Positions 62,128-64,000 of a DNA stretch of 64,000 bases are shown here, piece by piece. The stretch covers positions 62,001 to 126,000 of the forward strand of contig LXYH01000023.1 of assembly GCA_001650895.1 (NCBI GenBank). Reading direction: 5' to 3'. A program made the position numbers and the translations under genes. Position 1 is the stretch's first letter, and the number at the start of each line of letters is the position of its first letter. The notes below the pieces were generated by a model. The model searched no databases and was not told the origin of the DNA. It worked only from the letters and a program-made list of their open reading frames with translations. Origin of the DNA: Rhodobacteraceae bacterium EhC02. Its GTDB lineage: Bacteria; Pseudomonadota; Alphaproteobacteria; Rhodobacterales; Rhodobacteraceae.

Positions 62128-63057
62128 TCAGGACCATGGTGCTTCGATGGCTTTGGACACCAGTTCTGTTTTCTCGTGCAATTTCCCCCTCAGGAGATGG
62201 GCATATCGCTGTGTCATGGTGACGTTGGAATGACCCAGCAGCCGTTGCACTTCATAGATGCTGACTTCGTTATTGATCAGGATACTGGCATAGGTGTGCC
62301 TGAGATCATGAATTCTCACGTCTTCCAGCCCTTCCGCCCGGACGACCTTGTACCAGGCCGCATAGAAGCTGTCGTATTTCGTTCGGGTGCGCGGATTGGT
62401 GAAAACATATCCCTCCGGCAAGTCCGATGTGCCCAGGCGGATGGATTTTCGGCGCACTTCCATAAGGGTATCAAGGGATTCCGTGCTCAAGAAGATCTCG
62501 CGCGAGCGGCCGCTTTTCGACACGGGGACTGTCCAGATGCGCTTTTGCGCGTCGATGTCCGACCATCTTGCGTTCCTCAACTCTCCAACGCGCGCCCCGG
62601 TCAGCAGCAACGCCTTGATCGCAAGATACAAATAGGGATGGGGGCTTTGCTTGCAGCCGGTCAAAAGTCTTCGGATTTCCGTATCCGACAGGAATTTCTG
62701 AGTGTAATTGCCAATTGGCAGTTTTCTGACATCAATTTTCACATGAAGCTGATCCTCAAGATAGCCCCAGACATAGGCCAGCTTTATGATGTTCATCAGA
62801 AAATCGATATGCTTGTTGATTGTCGAGTTTTTCAGACCTTTCTCGATCTGCTTGTTGCGCCAATCGTTCACTTTTCTGGATGTGATGTCATTGAGGCAAA
62901 GTTTTCCGAAAGGACCTGCAATATGTTTTGAATAGGTCAGCCGATCTTCTGATCCTCTTTTCTTGGTGACAAGGGTATTTGGAAGATATTGCTGGAAGAA
63001 AAAATCATCCATCGTCACCGCAATGGCAGCATCTTCGGGCTTCTTTCTCCAGAACAT
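62128..63057 (-). CDS. Tyrosine recombinase / phage-type integrase
   Basis: Site-specific recombinase, 309 aa. SAM-like core-binding domain (~15-110), catalytic domain (~120-300) with the full set: R156 in TGARVGELR, K181 in VSKSGRSRE, H250 and R253 in HDLRHTYAS, H276 in LLGHSNVTMTQRYAHL and Y285. The enzyme looks intact. GC content and codon use are lower than in neighbours. AGGGAG lies 8 bases before the ATG at 63057; a GTG at 63066 is less likely. No excisionase, relaxase or cargo gene is visible beside it. Confidence 0.93.
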   Translation of the reverse strand: MFWRKKPEDAAIAVTMDDFFFQQYLPNTLVTKKRGSEDRLTYSKHIAGPFGKLCLNDITSRKVNDWRNKQIEKGLKNSTINKHIDFLMNIIKLAYVWGYLEDQLHVKIDVRKLPIGNYTQKFLSDTEIRRLLTGCKQSPHPYLYLAIKALLLTGARVGELRNARWSDIDAQKRIWTVPVSKSGRSREIFLSTESLDTLMEVRRKSIRLGTSDLPEGYVFTNPRTRTKYDSFYAAWYKVVRAEGLEDVRIHDLRHTYASILINNEVSIYEVQRLLGHSNVTMTQRYAHLLRGKLHEKTELVSKAIEAPWS

Positions 63058-63136
63058 GTCCTGCACTCCCTGATCAAGCGTCTTCCGTCAGTCTCGACGC
63101 CTACAAGATACACTGTAAACAATACCTTAAGAGGAT

Positions 63137-63190
63137 CAATAAATCATCATAAAATAGAATAAGAAGTTTCAAAATTTGATCGATTTATTG
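63137..63190. repeat. AT-rich inverted repeat upstream of the integrase
   Basis: Perfect 9-base arms CAATAAATC (63137-63145) and GATTTATTG (63182-63190) flank 36 AT-rich bases about 80 bases upstream of the integrase start. It could be an integrase arm-type binding site, an operator or chance in AT-rich DNA. Confidence 0.35.
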
Positions 63191-63343
63191 TTTTCATAAC
63201 ACCACTCAATTGAAAAAGGTATTGATAAACCTTTAGGTGTAGCCAACAGCAGGCGCGGGCCGCCCCTTTCCGCAAAGCTATTAGGTGCTTTGCCTGTGAA
63301 AGCTTGAAAATTGTGACAAGGATGGCGGTTCGGAGGGAAAATG

Positions 63344-63359
63344 GTTGCATAATTGCAAC
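63344..63359. promoter_or_regulatory. Palindrome GTTGCA-TAAT-TGCAAC
   Basis: Perfect 6-bp inverted repeat with a TAAT centre, about 110 bases beyond the porin terminator and far from any start codon. Form resembles a repressor half-site pair; target and regulator unknown. Confidence 0.35.
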
Positions 63360-63470
63360 AAGCGCAAAAGGCGGGAAAGCAGCGAATCTCTTGGAATGTG
63401 GAGAAAGGTGCCGCGCAGAAATAGCTATCCCCGGTCAGGCCGAAAATCACATGGGCCTGGCGCAAAAGAA

Positions 63471-63496
63471 AAGGGCAGGTCCGAAGACCTGCCCTT
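63471..63496 (-). terminator. Intrinsic terminator of the porin gene
   Basis: Perfect 11-bp stem AAGGGCAGGTC / GACCTGCCCTT closed by a CGAA tetraloop, followed on the minus strand by TTCTTTTG, 24 bases after the porin stop. The strongest terminator in the window, as expected for a highly expressed gene. Confidence 0.9.
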
Positions 63497-63520
63497 CCTT
63501 GTTCAACTCTGCGTTCTGGA

Positions 63521-64000
63521 TCAGAACGAGAAGAAGATACCAGCCGAAACCAGGTTGTCGCCTGCTTCAGTCTGGGTCCAGCCACCTTCGATCGAAGCGC
63601 CGCCGCCCAGACCGTAGGATGCGCCCAGGCCGAATGCTTCGCCTGCGCTGTTGTTTTCGGTCGAAGCGAAGCCATAGACATACAGAGCGTCGTTCGCCTG
63701 GTAGCCACCGCGCAGCGAGAACTTCTCTGCGCTGACGCCACCGAAGGAGGTGTCAGCATAGGACAGTGCTGCGTCGAAGCCGGCAAACTTACCGCCAACC
63801 GAAGCGAACAGGATGCTGTTGCCGCCGTCGAACTCTTCGTAGGCCACTGCAACTTTGTAGTCAGACAGGGCATAGTTCGCGCCGACACCGTAGGAACCGT
63901 CGGTGCTGTGTGCATGCAGGCCCAGGCCGTTCATGCTGTAGATGACTTCGACGCCATCGGTGGCACCAGCGCCTGCGCTGTCGTAAGCGGTCCAGCCGAA
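63521..64000 (-). CDS. Rhodobacter-type outer-membrane porin, 5' end outside window
   Basis: C-terminal ~159 residues of a beta-barrel porin; the frame stays open to base 64000. Seen: alternating polar/aromatic strands such as YKVAVAYEEFD, FAGFDAALSYAD, KFSLRGGYQAND and ASYGLGGGASIEGGWTQTE, and the terminal aromatic strand ...SAGIFFSF with the C-terminal Phe that the BAM complex recognises. Codon use is very restricted, as in abundant proteins. The signal peptide and eyelet loop lie outside the window. Confidence 0.9.
   Translation of the reverse strand, partial: FGWTAYDSAGAGATDGVEVIYSMNGLGLHAHSTDGSYGVGANYALSDYKVAVAYEEFDGGNSILFASVGGKFAGFDAALSYADTSFGGVSAEKFSLRGGYQANDALYVYGFASTENNSAGEAFGLGASYGLGGGASIEGGWTQTEAGDNLVSAGIFFSF

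Larger units (their letters stand above)
63058..63470. other. AT-rich non-coding region between integrase and porin
   Basis: About 410 bases without a supportable gene. The integrase-proximal half (63100-63235) is strongly AT-rich for this genome and contains the inverted arms CAATAAATC/GATTTATTG. The porin-proximal half holds the palindrome GTTGCATAATTGCAAC and returns to GC-rich composition. It probably contains the integrase promoter and possibly an attachment site. Confidence 0.55.

Noticed and set aside
63169-63915. 248-codon minus-strand frame over the porin end and intergenic DNA
   Set aside because: Out of frame with the porin, Ser/Thr/Ala-rich shadow that runs through the porin terminator.
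1-64000. CRISPR arrays, rRNA operons, complete tRNAs, IS elements, prophage structural genes
   Set aside because: Looked for by eye on both strands; no regularly spaced repeats, cloverleaf-complete tRNA, transposase or phage morphogenesis genes were seen.

Overview
The window looks like chromosomal DNA of an alphaproteobacterium of the Rhodobacteraceae/Roseobacter group. The evidence is the uniformly GC-rich sequence with strong third-position GC bias, together with lineage-typical genes: a DUF5928 branching-enzyme-like glycosyltransferase, a stand-alone Hint-domain protein, a Rhodobacter-type porin, a stand-alone MnmD, a 4TM FtsK with its own LolA and tandem TRAP/DUF genes. No rRNA, complete tRNA, CRISPR array or insertion sequence was seen. 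The window starts inside a class III aminotransferase and ends inside a porin gene.

Layout. 0-4.8 kb: a polyamine/omega-amino-acid type catabolic cluster, with an aminotransferase diverging from glutamine synthetase-like, aldehyde dehydrogenase and iron-alcohol dehydrogenase genes across a 14-bp palindrome. 4.8-9.5 kb: purine/ureide breakdown, with a permease, allA, allE, a puuE-uraD fusion and a divergent uraH. 9.5-25.5 kb: housekeeping genes (smpB, sulfurtransferase, aromatic/aspartate aminotransferase, dapA, a soluble lytic transglycosylase, split mnmD/mnmC-like genes, thioesterase, cation efflux, polA, ABC ATPase). 25.5-28.5 kb: HIT protein, a surface-glycan glycosyltransferase and a divergent sulfotransferase. 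28.5-49.9 kb: mixed core genes (UbiH-type monooxygenase, amidase, dapC, ftsK, lolA, flavin reductase, OmpA-like lipoprotein, Ada-like regulator/repair protein, Hint protein, nth, adenosine-kinase-like gene, RluA, LysE, fRMsr, thiolase, a STAS/anti-sigma kinase pair, gamma-glutamyltransferase, hspQ, SLT lipoprotein, old yellow enzyme).

49.9-57.6 kb holds the most coherent uncharacterised system: DUF1445 hydro-lyase/D-glutamate-cyclase-like protein, a complete DctPQM TRAP transporter, DUF2848 protein, amidase, a membrane protein and a LysR regulator, all on one strand with overlaps or short gaps. I infer import and processing of an organic acid or cyclic amide such as an oxoproline- or hydantoin-like compound. 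57.6-61.9 kb is a MacB-like ABC exporter operon. 61.9-63.5 kb is the only clearly foreign-looking stretch: an intact tyrosine recombinase gene of lower GC, AT-rich flanks, and no cargo before the porin gene.

Other points of interest are three copies of a 28-bp dispersed intergenic repeat, several perfect palindromes in promoter regions, and the partner-switching pair that lacks a visible phosphatase or sigma factor.
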